A stretch of DNA of 64,000 nt from JAWLHU01 sp049325315 (GCA_049325315.1 JBMONB010000016.1:65037-129036); one strand, 5' to 3'; positions 31,926 through 40,255 are shown, counted from the stretch's first letter. Translations and numbers: made by a program. The notes: generated by a model from the sequence alone, not told the origin.

Positions 31926-33244
31926 GCGGTCTAGCGGGTCTTGAGGCGCTTGTGGTCGCGGTTCGGGCTCTGCTGGAGCATGATGGGCAAGAGTTCTGGG
32001 CCCCGGCCCCGCCGCCGGAGCCGCTGGACCCTGCGCTGGCGGGGCTGCTTGCGCAGTTGGAGCCCGGCTCCTGGCAGCGGGATCTGGGTCTGGCCCTGGC
32101 GCTCCGCCGCAACGGCCCGCTGCGGCAGGCCTACCTGCGGGCGGCGCTGGCCCGGGGCGGCCTGCCGGACCTGCTGGAGCGGCTGGCTCTGGCAGAGGGC
32201 GAGGGCTGGCCTGCGCTGCGCCTGCGGCTGCTGGCGGGGGCGTGGCGGAACGACCCGGTGCGGCTGGAGTCGCTGGCGGAGGGGCTGGCGGAGCGGGTAG
32301 GGCTGGGGTTGGCTGCCGGGCTGGCGTACCTTGACCCGGCGGTCCGGCTGCCGGCGGAGGCCTGGGAGGTGCCCCGGCTGAGCCAGCCGCCGGAGGTGGG
32401 GGCCGGGGTGGTCTTCCCGGCGGCGGTGATTGCCGAGGCGCTCCTGACAGCCGGCTCTCTCAGCGTGGCCCCTCTGGTGAAGGAGATCGTCGACCGGTGG
32501 ACACCGGTGGGCTGGAGTTACTGGAACCCCGCTTTCCTGCCCCCCGACGCCGACACCCTGGGCCAGGTGCTCCAGGTTCTTGTGCGCACCCTGGATCCGG
32601 GCGATTTCGGGCGGTTTGCCGCCGGCCCGGCGGCCCTGGCGGCGGCGCAGGTGGGGCCCGACGGCGCTGTGCCGGTCATGCTGGCCGCCGGCGGCGCCTG
32701 GAGCCGGGAGGCGGCGGATGGGGTCTGGGTGGTGCGGCGCTGCCCGGCGGTGGCGGCCAACCTCTTTACCGGGCTCTACCTGCTGGACCCCGAGCGGTAC
32801 GGCGAGACCGCCGAGCGGGGCGCCCGCTTGCTGCTGTCCTGGCGGGAGAGGACCGGGAGCTGGGAGGGGCCGGGCTATCGCCCGCCCTACGGCCGGTATG
32901 TGGCCCTGCGCTTCCTGGCCTTGCTGGGTAGTTTTGAGGGGCTCGCGGATGAGAGGGAGCTGATTCTGGCTGAACAAAGGTGGGACGGCTCCTGGGGGAC
33001 GCCCCAGGCCACCGCCCTGAACCTGAGTACGCTCCTCACCCTCGGGGAGCGGGGCGATGCGGTGGATCGGGCCGCCCTCTACCTGACCGAGACCCAGCAG
33101 GTGCAGGGCTGCTGGCGCTCCGAGCCGCTCTGGCTGACGCCGGGGCCGGGGGGCTACCCTGCCACCTACTACGAGAGCGTTCCGGTGACCACGGCCCTCT
33201 GCCTCCGGGCGCTGGCCCGGTGGATGGCCCACCGCCGGACTTGA
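31922..33244 (+). CDS. class II terpene-cyclase-like (squalene-hopene cyclase fold) protein
   Basis: The 440-residue protein is rich in Ala, Leu and Gly alpha-helices. D209-A-D-T212, in a PPDADTLGQVL context, resembles the catalytic DxDD/DxDT acid motif of class II cyclases, and QW-type repeats appear at 352-358 (Q-R-W-D-G-S-W) and 392-398 (ending G-C-W), with a GSWEG at 312-316. That fits one or two alpha/alpha barrels of the SHC/prenyltransferase fold. It is shorter than squalene-hopene cyclase (about 630). Coupled to the radical SAM gene by a 4-nt overlap. Confidence 0.75.
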   Translation: MSGLAGLEALVVAVRALLEHDGQEFWAPAPPPEPLDPALAGLLAQLEPGSWQRDLGLALALRRNGPLRQAYLRAALARGGLPDLLERLALAEGEGWPALRLRLLAGAWRNDPVRLESLAEGLAERVGLGLAAGLAYLDPAVRLPAEAWEVPRLSQPPEVGAGVVFPAAVIAEALLTAGSLSVAPLVKEIVDRWTPVGWSYWNPAFLPPDADTLGQVLQVLVRTLDPGDFGRFAAGPAALAAAQVGPDGAVPVMLAAGGAWSREAADGVWVVRRCPAVAANLFTGLYLLDPERYGETAERGARLLLSWRERTGSWEGPGYRPPYGRYVALRFLALLGSFEGLADERELILAEQRWDGSWGTPQATALNLSTLLTLGERGDAVDRAALYLTETQQVQGCWRSEPLWLTPGPGGYPATYYESVPVTTALCLRALARWMAHRRT

Positions 33245-33282
33245 CTTCCCGGTTACCTAATCGCAAGCGGGGAGGGATGAGC

Positions 33283-33480
33283 ATGCGTCCCGAGATGAAT
33301 CGACTGGTCGAGAAGGCGATGGCCGAGCCCGCTTACATGCAGCGGCTTCTGGCCAACCCCCAGGAGGCCGCCCGCGAGGCCGGTGTTGAGCTTACCGAGG
33401 AGGAGCTGGCCCAGATCAAGCCCCTGAACCTGAGCGATGCCAGCAGCCTGCTGGAAGCCCAGAAGCGCGCCGGGTGTTAG
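33283..33480 (+). CDS. candidate RiPP precursor peptide (65 aa)
   Basis: The second of two nearby ATGs (33283) has GGGGAGGG at 7 nt; the first (33277) is too close. Residues 1-45 form an amphipathic helical leader resembling NHLP, Nif11 or LigA-like leaders (EKAMAEPAYMQRLLANP, then EAGVELTEEELAQI). The tail, about 46-65, is LNLSDASSLLEAQKRAGC with the only Cys at the last residue. It sits between the enzymes and the protease and is followed by a strong hairpin, as precursor genes often are. The precursor role is inferred. Confidence 0.7.
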   Translation: MRPEMNRLVEKAMAEPAYMQRLLANPQEAAREAGVELTEEELAQIKPLNLSDASSLLEAQKRAGC

Positions 33481-33489
33481 ACGGTTGGG

Positions 33490-33529
33490 GGGCGGCACCG
33501 TGCTGGTGCCGCCCTGCCGCACGTTTTAG
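33490..33529 (+). terminator. intra-operon hairpin after the peptide gene
   Basis: A perfect 10-bp stem GGGCGGCACC (33490-33499) pairs with 33505-33514, loop GTGCT, then TGCCGCACGTTTTAG. The weak, distant T tract suggests partial termination or mRNA stabilisation, so the peptide would be made in excess over the protease. Confidence 0.7.
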
Positions 33530-33543
33530 GAGGAGGATTCTCG

Positions 33544-35688
33544 GTGACGGAAAAGGTGACCCGGGCGGGCTGGCAGCAGCTCGCCACCGAACTGCTGGAG
33601 CTCTACCGGGGCGAGCTGGCCCGCCACGGGATCAGCCTGGGGCCCGACCTGCACCTGGAGGCCGATGAGTCCACCCCCTACAGCTACTGCGACCTGGCCA
33701 CGGGCCGCATCTCGCTCAACCTGCCGGGAACCGACCGCTTCGCCGACCTGCTCGTGATTATGGCGGTGGGCGGCCTGCTGGGCACTCGCGGGATGGATGA
33801 AGCGCTGCGCGCCCTGCGGGCGCTCCAGCCCTACCTGCTGGGCCATGAGCTGGCCCACTACCTGCGGGAGCGGTTCGGGGCCTTCACCCCGAACCACTGG
33901 GTCGAGGAGCACGTGGCCAACCGGCTGGGCATGGCGCTGGCCTGCACCGTGCCGGCCTTTACCGCCGAGCTGGACTTCCTGCGCCGCCTGGCGGAGGGGG
34001 CCCGGGAGCGGCTGCCCCTCCGGGAAGACCAGGTGGTCGGGGCGCTCCGGGAGACCCACGCCGCCGCCGTGGAGGAGGTCTTGGCCTTCGCCGAACTGAC
34101 CGGCGCCGACGAGCTGGAGGCGCTGCGGGCGGCGGGGCTTGAGGCCGAGGTGGCCGCCCTGAGCGACCGGCGGGACCGGAGTGCGACCGCCTTCAACGAG
34201 TCCTACCTGACCGATGCCACCGCCTACATGCGCCAGCAGCTGGCCTGGTTCTGCCAGCAGGTGCTGGAGCCCGAGCCGCCCGAGCTGGGGGCGGAGCTGG
34301 AGGCCCACCTGCTGACCGCCTCCTGGGAGGAGCGGCTCCAGGCCGAGAGCGCCGAGGTGCTGGCCCGCCTCGCTGCGGTGGATGATCCAGCCGCTCCGCC
34401 CGCATGGAGCGGGGCGGAGCGGCTGGCGGCCGCTGCCGGGGCAGACGACCGCCTGCGGGCCATCGCCCTGGAGCAGCTGCGGGAGGCAGGCGATGCGGAG
34501 TCTCTGTTGGGCCTGCTGCGGGAGGCCGCTGCCTCCTGCCGCCGCTATGCCGCCCTGCAGGCGCAGGCCGGGGGGCAGGGGGCGCTCCGGGAGGCGCTCG
34601 CCGACGCCCACCACCTGGCGCTGGAGGTCGGGGCGGAGGCGGCGGGGGCGCTGGCCGGGCTGCCGCTGCACGTGGTGCGGGCGGGGCTCGGGAGCCAGAC
34701 AGACCGGGCCCGGGCGATCACCCTGGGGCTGGTCCGCCGGCGCCTGACCGGGGAGGCCCGGCGCCTGGCCGCCTCGCTCCTGCACCCCGAGCCGCTTCCC
34801 CCCATGGACCAGGCCGAATTCCGGCAGGCGCTGCTGGCCGACCCCGACCCGCTGGTAGCCACAGAGGCGGGGGCGGCAGGCCGGCTAGACCGGGAGACGC
34901 TGGCGGAGCTGCCCTTCTTCCGGGCCGCCCCGCTCCTGCGCCCCCTGCGCGGGGCCGAGCTGCTCCCGCTGGCCCGGGCGGCTGCGGAGGTGCGCGCTGA
35001 GCCTGGCGCCGTGCTGGCCCGCGGCGGCCACCGGCTGGAGCGCCTCCTCCTGCGGGGAGACGGGCGGCTGGTCGGGCTGGTGGAAGGATTCGCCGGGGCG
35101 CCCGTGCGGCGCACCGTGCGCCTGGCCGCTGGGCAGCGGGCCCTGGGGATCGCCGTGCCGGAGTTCCTGGCCATCTGCCGGGAGGAGCCGAAGCTGGCGC
35201 GAATCATCGCCCTGCACCTGGCCCACCGGGTCTGGGAGCGCCACGCCCCCCACCTGCAAGGCCCGGCTGCCGCTCCGGGGGCGCCCCTGCCCAACCGGCC
35301 CCTGCTGCCCGCCGAGAAGGCGCTGACCCTGCTGGACACCGACCTGTTCGGTCCCCACGGCAGCCAGGCGCTGCTGGGGATCGCCGAGGCGTTCGTGACC
35401 CGGTTCTACCCTGCCGGGGCCCCCCTGGCGGAGGCGCACAGCGCCCCCCGGCTCCTGGTGGTCGTGGCCGGACAGGTCCGGACCGGGGGCGTGGTGTCGG
35501 GGCCCGGCGCGGTGCTGGGCGACACCGAGTGCCTCCTGGCCCGCCCCTGGCGAGAGCCGGTCACAGCTGTCAGCCCGAGCGTTACCGTGGAGGCCGAGCA
35601 CGACGCCTTCCAGCGGCTCCTCTACGCCCTGGGCGACCTCCCCTTCCACCTGGCCCGGCGCCAGGCACGCCGGCTGAGCCTGGGGTGA
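33544..35688 (+). CDS. HExxH metalloprotease fused to HEAT-like and cNMP-binding-like regions
   Basis: The 714-residue protein starts at GTG 33544 with AGGAGGA upstream. The N-terminal domain (about 1-150) has H101-E-L-A-H105 and, 15 residues on, VEEHVANRLGM supplying E121/E122: a gluzincin zinc site. Residues about 230-450 are helical, Ala/Leu/Arg-rich and HEAT-like. The C-terminal third (about 455-700) has two beta-roll-like stretches resembling cyclic-nucleotide-binding domains, but without a clear phosphate-binding cassette. No signal peptide, so cytosolic. Its place after the peptide gene suggests leader removal. Confidence 0.78.
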   Translation: MTEKVTRAGWQQLATELLELYRGELARHGISLGPDLHLEADESTPYSYCDLATGRISLNLPGTDRFADLLVIMAVGGLLGTRGMDEALRALRALQPYLLGHELAHYLRERFGAFTPNHWVEEHVANRLGMALACTVPAFTAELDFLRRLAEGARERLPLREDQVVGALRETHAAAVEEVLAFAELTGADELEALRAAGLEAEVAALSDRRDRSATAFNESYLTDATAYMRQQLAWFCQQVLEPEPPELGAELEAHLLTASWEERLQAESAEVLARLAAVDDPAAPPAWSGAERLAAAAGADDRLRAIALEQLREAGDAESLLGLLREAAASCRRYAALQAQAGGQGALREALADAHHLALEVGAEAAGALAGLPLHVVRAGLGSQTDRARAITLGLVRRRLTGEARRLAASLLHPEPLPPMDQAEFRQALLADPDPLVATEAGAAGRLDRETLAELPFFRAAPLLRPLRGAELLPLARAAAEVRAEPGAVLARGGHRLERLLLRGDGRLVGLVEGFAGAPVRRTVRLAAGQRALGIAVPEFLAICREEPKLARIIALHLAHRVWERHAPHLQGPAAAPGAPLPNRPLLPAEKALTLLDTDLFGPHGSQALLGIAEAFVTRFYPAGAPLAEAHSAPRLLVVVAGQVRTGGVVSGPGAVLGDTECLLARPWREPVTAVSPSVTVEAEHDAFQRLLYALGDLPFHLARRQARRLSLG

Positions 35689-35690
35689 GG

Positions 35691-35966
35691 GGGGTACCCC
35701 CCGGGTGAAAAGGTGTTTCGAACGCTTAGCGTCAGTTTTTGACACCCCCAGAAGGCAGCCGGATGTGCAAAAGCTGACACTATCGGTCTCCATCACCCCT
35801 GGAAAGGCCCTCCAGGCCCATAGATCTCTCTGCATTACCCACAAGTCGTCGCCAAAAATCATAGATCTGGCCGAAACCTACCCCTGGGGGGTACTAAACC
35901 GGGCGTTAGAGTCAGGAATTGCGCAGGAGGGCGACCCAGGGACGTGTCAAAAACTGACGGAACCCT
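35691..35966 (-). repeat. GTCAG-box intergenic element, copy B
   Basis: Inverted relative to copy A. Plus-strand order: GGGGTACCCC (35691-35700), GTCAGTTTTTGACACC (35731-35746), TGTGCAAAAGCTGAC (35764-35778), TACCCCTGGGGGGTA (35879-35893), GTCAGGAATTGCGCA (35911-35925) and TGTCAAAAACTGAC (35945-35958). No ORF. It starts two bases after the stop codon of the protease gene. Confidence 0.85.
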
Positions 35967-36006
35967 CGGGCCCCCAGGGGAAAGCCCGTAGTCCAGCGCT
36001 CCGGCC

Positions 36007-36125
36007 CCCCGATCCCCTGCCCCCTGCCCCCTGCTCCCTGCTCCCGATCCCCTGCCCCCAGTCCCCTGCCCCCTGGCCCCGATCCCCTGCCCCCAGTCCC
36101 CGATCCCCTGCCCCCTGCCCCCGGT
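36007..36125. repeat. tandem heptamer array, 17 units
   Basis: Seventeen phase-perfect 7-bp units of the form YCCC followed by TGC (nine), GAT (four), AGT (two), TGG or GGT. No ORF. The minus strand is a run of G-tracts that could form quadruplexes. It lies between copy B and the ilvB terminator hairpin. Confidence 0.9.
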
Positions 36126-36133
36126 ACGCAACC

Positions 36134-36159
36134 GAAGCCGCCACGGTCGTGGCGGCTTC
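36134..36159 (-). terminator. hairpin after ilvB
   Basis: A 12-bp perfect stem (36134-36145 with 36148-36159) sits 6 nt after the ilvB stop but has no T tract, so it may protect the 3' end rather than terminate. Confidence 0.55.
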
Positions 36160-36164
36160 TCGTA

Positions 36165-37877
36165 TCAGGCTTTCGACTTCATGAGCGCCTCGGTATTGGC
36201 GCCCCCCGGCGGCACGATGGGGAAGACGTTCTCCTCCTCCACGCAGCGCACCTCCACAAAGACCGGCCCCTGGTGCGCCCTGGCCTCCGCCATGGCGGCG
36301 GACAGCTCTCCCACCCGCTCGACCCGCACGCCCTTGATTCCGTAAGCCTCGGCCAGCCGCACGAAGTCGGGCGTACCCGAGCGGAGGTCGACCTCCTTGT
36401 ACCGGCCCTTGTAGAACATCTCCTGCCACTGGCGGACCATGCCAAGGTAGCCGTTGTTCAGCACCACCACCTTGACCGGCAGGTTCTCCTGCACCACGGT
36501 GCCCAGCTCCTGGAGGCACATCTGGATCGAGCCGTCGCCGGAGATCACCACCACGTCCCGGTCGGGCCGGGCGATGGCCGCCCCGATGGCGGCAGGAAGG
36601 CCAAAGCCCATGGTGCCCAGACCGCATGAAGAGATCCAGGTGCGCGGCTCCGAGCGCAGGCAGTAGTGGGCAGCCCACATCTGGTGCTGGCCCACGTCGG
36701 TGGTAACGATCGCCTCGGAGCCGAAGGCCTCGTGCAGCGCCTGGAGCGCCTGCTGGGGCCGGGGAACGGCGTCGGGGTCGAACGATGTCTCCTCCCCCCG
36801 CCGCACGCCCCAGAGCGGGTGCTGGTCATGCCAGGCCTGGACCTGAGCCAACCACTCGCCCGGCTCCTGCGACCAGTCGCCCAGCGCCTCGTTCAGCTGC
36901 TTGAGCGCCAGGCCACAGTCGCCCACAAGGGGGATGTGAGAGGTGAGGTTCTTCGAGATCTCGGCCGGATCGATATCGATGTGGATGATCCGCGCCTTCG
37001 GGGCGAACCGGGCCGCCATGCCGGTCACCCGGTCATCGAAGCGCATGCCGCAGGCGATGAGCAGGTCGGCGTTGGCCACCGCCCGGTTGGCGGCGAAGGT
37101 GCCGTGCATGCCCAGCAGGCCGAAGCACTGCGGGTGATCCATGGGGAAGCCGCCCAGACCCATGAGCGTCTCCACCACCGGGGCGCCCATGCGCTCCGCC
37201 AGCCGGCGGAACGGGTCAGAGGCCCCGGGGGAGTGGACCACTCCGCCCCCGCAGAGCAGCACGGGCCGCTCCGCTGTCCGGATTGCCGACGCCGCCGCCT
37301 CCACCTGCTCCGGGTCAGCCGCCCCGGCCACGCGGTAGCCAGGCAGATGGACCCTCTCGGGGTAGCGGTAGGGGATTCGGGCGTTGGTCACATCTTTGGG
37401 GATGTCGATCAGAACCGGCCCCGGACGGCCCGTCTGGGCGATGTGAAAGGCCTCCTTCACCACGCGGAGCAGGTCAGCCGGATCGGTTACCAGGTAGTTG
37501 TGCTTGGTCACCGGCATGGTGATGCCGGTCACATCCGCCTCCTGGAAGGCGTCCCGCCCGATCAGGGGACGGATTACCTGTCCGGTGATGGCGACGATGG
37601 GGGTCGAGTCCATCATGGCGTCGCAGAGGCCGGTGATCAGGTTGGTAGCGCCGGGGCCCGATGTGGCCAGCACCACGCCGACCCTGCCGGTGGCCCGGGC
37701 GTAGCCCTGGGCGGCATGGATCGCCCCCTGCTCGTGGCGGGTCAGCACATGCCGGATCCCGCTGTCGTACAGCGCATCATAGATGTAGAGACTCGCCCCG
37801 CCAGGGTAGCCGAAGATCACCTCGACTCCTTCGGCTTCCAGCGCCTTCAGCAGTGCCTGTGCGGCCAACATTTCCAT
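36165..37877 (-). CDS. ilvB: acetolactate synthase large subunit
   Basis: A 570-residue ThDP enzyme. The catalytic Glu lies in TRHEQGAIHAAQGYAR, and the ThDP/Mg motif in VVISGDGSIQM...NNGYLGMVRQWQ. The FAD-binding middle domain is present, as is the RFDDRVTG segment. It makes acetolactate or acetohydroxybutyrate for Val, Leu and Ile. It is the last gene of the operon, more than 6 kb from its regulatory partner ilvN at the front; usually the two are adjacent. Confidence 0.96.
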   Translation of the reverse strand: MEMLAAQALLKALEAEGVEVIFGYPGGASLYIYDALYDSGIRHVLTRHEQGAIHAAQGYARATGRVGVVLATSGPGATNLITGLCDAMMDSTPIVAITGQVIRPLIGRDAFQEADVTGITMPVTKHNYLVTDPADLLRVVKEAFHIAQTGRPGPVLIDIPKDVTNARIPYRYPERVHLPGYRVAGAADPEQVEAAASAIRTAERPVLLCGGGVVHSPGASDPFRRLAERMGAPVVETLMGLGGFPMDHPQCFGLLGMHGTFAANRAVANADLLIACGMRFDDRVTGMAARFAPKARIIHIDIDPAEISKNLTSHIPLVGDCGLALKQLNEALGDWSQEPGEWLAQVQAWHDQHPLWGVRRGEETSFDPDAVPRPQQALQALHEAFGSEAIVTTDVGQHQMWAAHYCLRSEPRTWISSCGLGTMGFGLPAAIGAAIARPDRDVVVISGDGSIQMCLQELGTVVQENLPVKVVVLNNGYLGMVRQWQEMFYKGRYKEVDLRSGTPDFVRLAEAYGIKGVRVERVGELSAAMAEARAHQGPVFVEVRCVEEENVFPIVPPGGANTEALMKSKA

Positions 37878-37956
37878 GACCTTCAGCTCCCTTTAAGTAG
37901 GGGGAGGAAGAGGGCACCCTCCCCCCCACGCACGTAGTTTTCTCGGTCGCCCTCTG

Positions 37957-39627
37957 CTACTTGAGAATGGCCCCTGTGTTCGCACTGGTCACGAGCCTGG
38001 CGTACCTTCCCAGCCAGCCCTTGCTCACCTTGGGCTCGGGCTTCTGCCAGGTGGCCTGGCGCCTGGCCAGTTCCTCTGGCGAGACCTCCAGCGTCAGGAT
38101 CCGGCCGGGGATGTCGATCGTGATCGTGTCCCCGTCTTGAATCAGGCCGATCGGGCCGCCCTCGGCGGCCTCGGGGCTGATATGGCCCAGGCAGATCCCT
38201 CTGGTGCCGCCGGAGAACCGGCCATCGGTGATCAGGGCTACATCTTTGCCTAATCCCATGCCTACGATGGCGCTTGTGGGGGCCAGCATCTCAGGCATGC
38301 CGGGGCCGCCCTTGGGGCCCTCGTAGCGGATCACCACCACGTGGCCGGCCTCGACCTTGCCGCCGAAGATGCCGGTGAGCGCCGCCTCCTGGCTCTCGAA
38401 GCAGATCGCCTTGCCGGTGAAGATCTGAATGCTGGGATCCACCGCCCCTACCTTCAGGACGGCGCCGTCGGGGGCCAGGTTGCCGAAGAGCATCGCCAGG
38501 CCTCCGGTGGCGGTGAACGGGTTCTCCACCGACCGGATCACCTGGGGGTTTCGGTTTTCGGCCTCGGCGTAAAGCTCGCCGAGGGTTTTGCCCGAGGCGG
38601 TCATGCAGTCCGGGTGGAGCGTGCCCTCCTTGCGGGAGAGCTCCTTTAAGATCGCCATGATCCCGCCGGCCTGGTGCACATCTTCGATGTGCACGTCGGG
38701 GGTGGCGGGGCTTACCTTGCAGAGGTACGGGACCCGGGCGGAGAGCTGGTTGATCCGCTCCAGCGGGTAGTCGATCTCCGCCTCGTTGGCGATCGCCAGG
38801 GTGTGCAGCACCGTGTTGGTGGAGCCGCCCATGGCAATGTCCAGGGCGAAGGCGTTGTCGATCGCCTCTACCGTAACGATCTCCCTCGGCCGGGGGCCGC
38901 CTGTTTTGGCCATCTCCACGATCCGCTTCCCGGCGGCCCGGGCTAACGCCTCCCGCTCGGGGGACTTGGCCAGGGCTGTGCCGTTGCCGGGGAGCGCCAG
39001 GCCCAGGGCCTCGCAGAGGCAGTTCATCGAGTTGGCGGTGAACATGCCCGAGCAGGAGCCGCAGGTCGGGCAGGCGTTGTCCTCCAGCTCCTTCAGGGCG
39101 GTGTCGTCGATCATCCCGCGGCTGTGGGCGCCGACGCCCTCGAAGACCGAGATCAGGTCGGCCTTGCGGCCATCGCTCAGGCGGCCGGCCGCCATGGGGC
39201 CGCCGGAGATGAAGATGGTGGGCACGTTGATCCGCACGGTGGCCATCATCATGCCCGGCGTGATCTTGTCGCAGTTGGGAATGCAGATCATCGCATCCAG
39301 CTGGTGCGCCTCGATCACCGTCTCCACGGCGTCGGCGATCAGCTCCCGGGAGGGGAGGCTGTAGCGCATCCCGATGTGGCCCATGGCAATGCCGTCATCC
39401 ACCCCAATGGTGTTGAAGAGAAAAGGAACGCCGCCCGCCGCGCGGACGGCCTCCTTTACCAGGTCACCAAACTCCTTCAGGTGAACGTGACCCGGCACGA
39501 TATCGATGTAGCTGTTGGCAATGCCGATGAAGGGCTTCCCCATGTCGGCGTCGGTGACGCCGGTCGCCTTGAGCAGCGCCCGGTGGGGCGCACGGTCGTG
39601 GCCTTTCTTGATCGTATCGCTGCGCAT
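37957..39627 (-). CDS. ilvD: dihydroxy-acid dehydratase
   Basis: The 556-residue IlvD/Edd family protein has cluster and metal ligands visible as PNCDKITPGM and CPTCGSCSGMFTANSMN. It dehydrates dihydroxyisovalerate and dihydroxymethylvalerate to the keto acids. Full length. It lies 22 nt after the PfpI-type gene and is followed by ilvB after 79 nt. Confidence 0.96.
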   Translation of the reverse strand: MRSDTIKKGHDRAPHRALLKATGVTDADMGKPFIGIANSYIDIVPGHVHLKEFGDLVKEAVRAAGGVPFLFNTIGVDDGIAMGHIGMRYSLPSRELIADAVETVIEAHQLDAMICIPNCDKITPGMMMATVRINVPTIFISGGPMAAGRLSDGRKADLISVFEGVGAHSRGMIDDTALKELEDNACPTCGSCSGMFTANSMNCLCEALGLALPGNGTALAKSPEREALARAAGKRIVEMAKTGGPRPREIVTVEAIDNAFALDIAMGGSTNTVLHTLAIANEAEIDYPLERINQLSARVPYLCKVSPATPDVHIEDVHQAGGIMAILKELSRKEGTLHPDCMTASGKTLGELYAEAENRNPQVIRSVENPFTATGGLAMLFGNLAPDGAVLKVGAVDPSIQIFTGKAICFESQEAALTGIFGGKVEAGHVVVIRYEGPKGGPGMPEMLAPTSAIVGMGLGKDVALITDGRFSGGTRGICLGHISPEAAEGGPIGLIQDGDTITIDIPGRILTLEVSPEELARRQATWQKPEPKVSKGWLGRYARLVTSANTGAILK

Positions 39628-39649
39628 GGGAGACCCCCTACTTGTCTTA

Positions 39650-40255
39650 CTAGCCGTGCATGGCCTCCTCGTGCTCCTTCAGGCCGTTGGCGTGCAGCAC
39701 ATGGGTCGAATGCCAGGGGTACTCGATCTGCTTGGCGAGCTTGCGGGCCGCCTCCATGGAGACCAGGCGGGCGACGGTGTAGAGCGCCCCGTCGATACCC
39801 GCCGCCACCCCTGCGGTCGAGATGATCTTGCCGTCGACAACCACCCGGGCGAAGCGCACATGCAGGCCCGGGAACTGCGCCGAAAGCAGGTGACGGCGCC
39901 GGTAGTGAGTGGTGCAGGAGCGGCCCTCCAGCAGGCCCGCCCGGGCGGCGATGAACGCCCCGGTGCAGACGGTGAGGGTGACGCGTGATGCGGACGCCAC
40001 CCGGGCCACATACTCCACGGCGGAGGCCAGCGAGGCCGGGTTCTCCCGGGTCACCGGGCCGCCCGGAATCACCAGCACGTCGGGTTCGGGCGCATCGGCA
40101 AAGGTGTAGTCAGCGACCACCTTCAGGCCGTGGCTCCCCCGCACCTGCTGGGTCTGGGCGACGGTAAAGACCTCCCCCACGCTCGCCAGTACCTCGTACG
40201 GACCGGCGAAATCTAGCTCCTCAACTCCATCGAACAGCAAGATAGCGACCTTCAT
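39650..40255 (-). CDS. DJ-1/PfpI-family protein inside the ilv operon
   Basis: A 201-residue class I glutamine-amidotransferase-like fold with the nucleophile elbow LTVCTGAF, an acidic residue in FAGPYEVL and a following H in TTHYRRR. It resembles isonitrile hydratase (InhA) and the N-terminal domain of GATase-AraC regulators rather than the PfpI protease. ATG 40255 with AAGGGAG upstream. Its presence between ilvE and ilvD is unusual; it could clear reactive intermediates, but that is a guess. Confidence 0.85.
   Translation of the reverse strand: MKVAILLFDGVEELDFAGPYEVLASVGEVFTVAQTQQVRGSHGLKVVADYTFADAPEPDVLVIPGGPVTRENPASLASAVEYVARVASASRVTLTVCTGAFIAARAGLLEGRSCTTHYRRRHLLSAQFPGLHVRFARVVVDGKIISTAGVAAGIDGALYTVARLVSMEAARKLAKQIEYPWHSTHVLHANGLKEHEEAMHG

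Noticed and set aside
36007..36125. CRISPR array
   Set aside because: Units are 7 bp, contiguous and without spacers, and no cas gene is near.
36666..37937. 423-codon plus-strand ORF across ilvB
   Set aside because: Antisense shadow of ilvB: His/Arg/Pro/Gly-rich translation, no ribosome site, no motif. The same holds for the long antisense ORFs at 1154-2329, 7065-8789, 11769-13097, 22193-23974, 33526-34785, 55932-57221 and 57444-59177.
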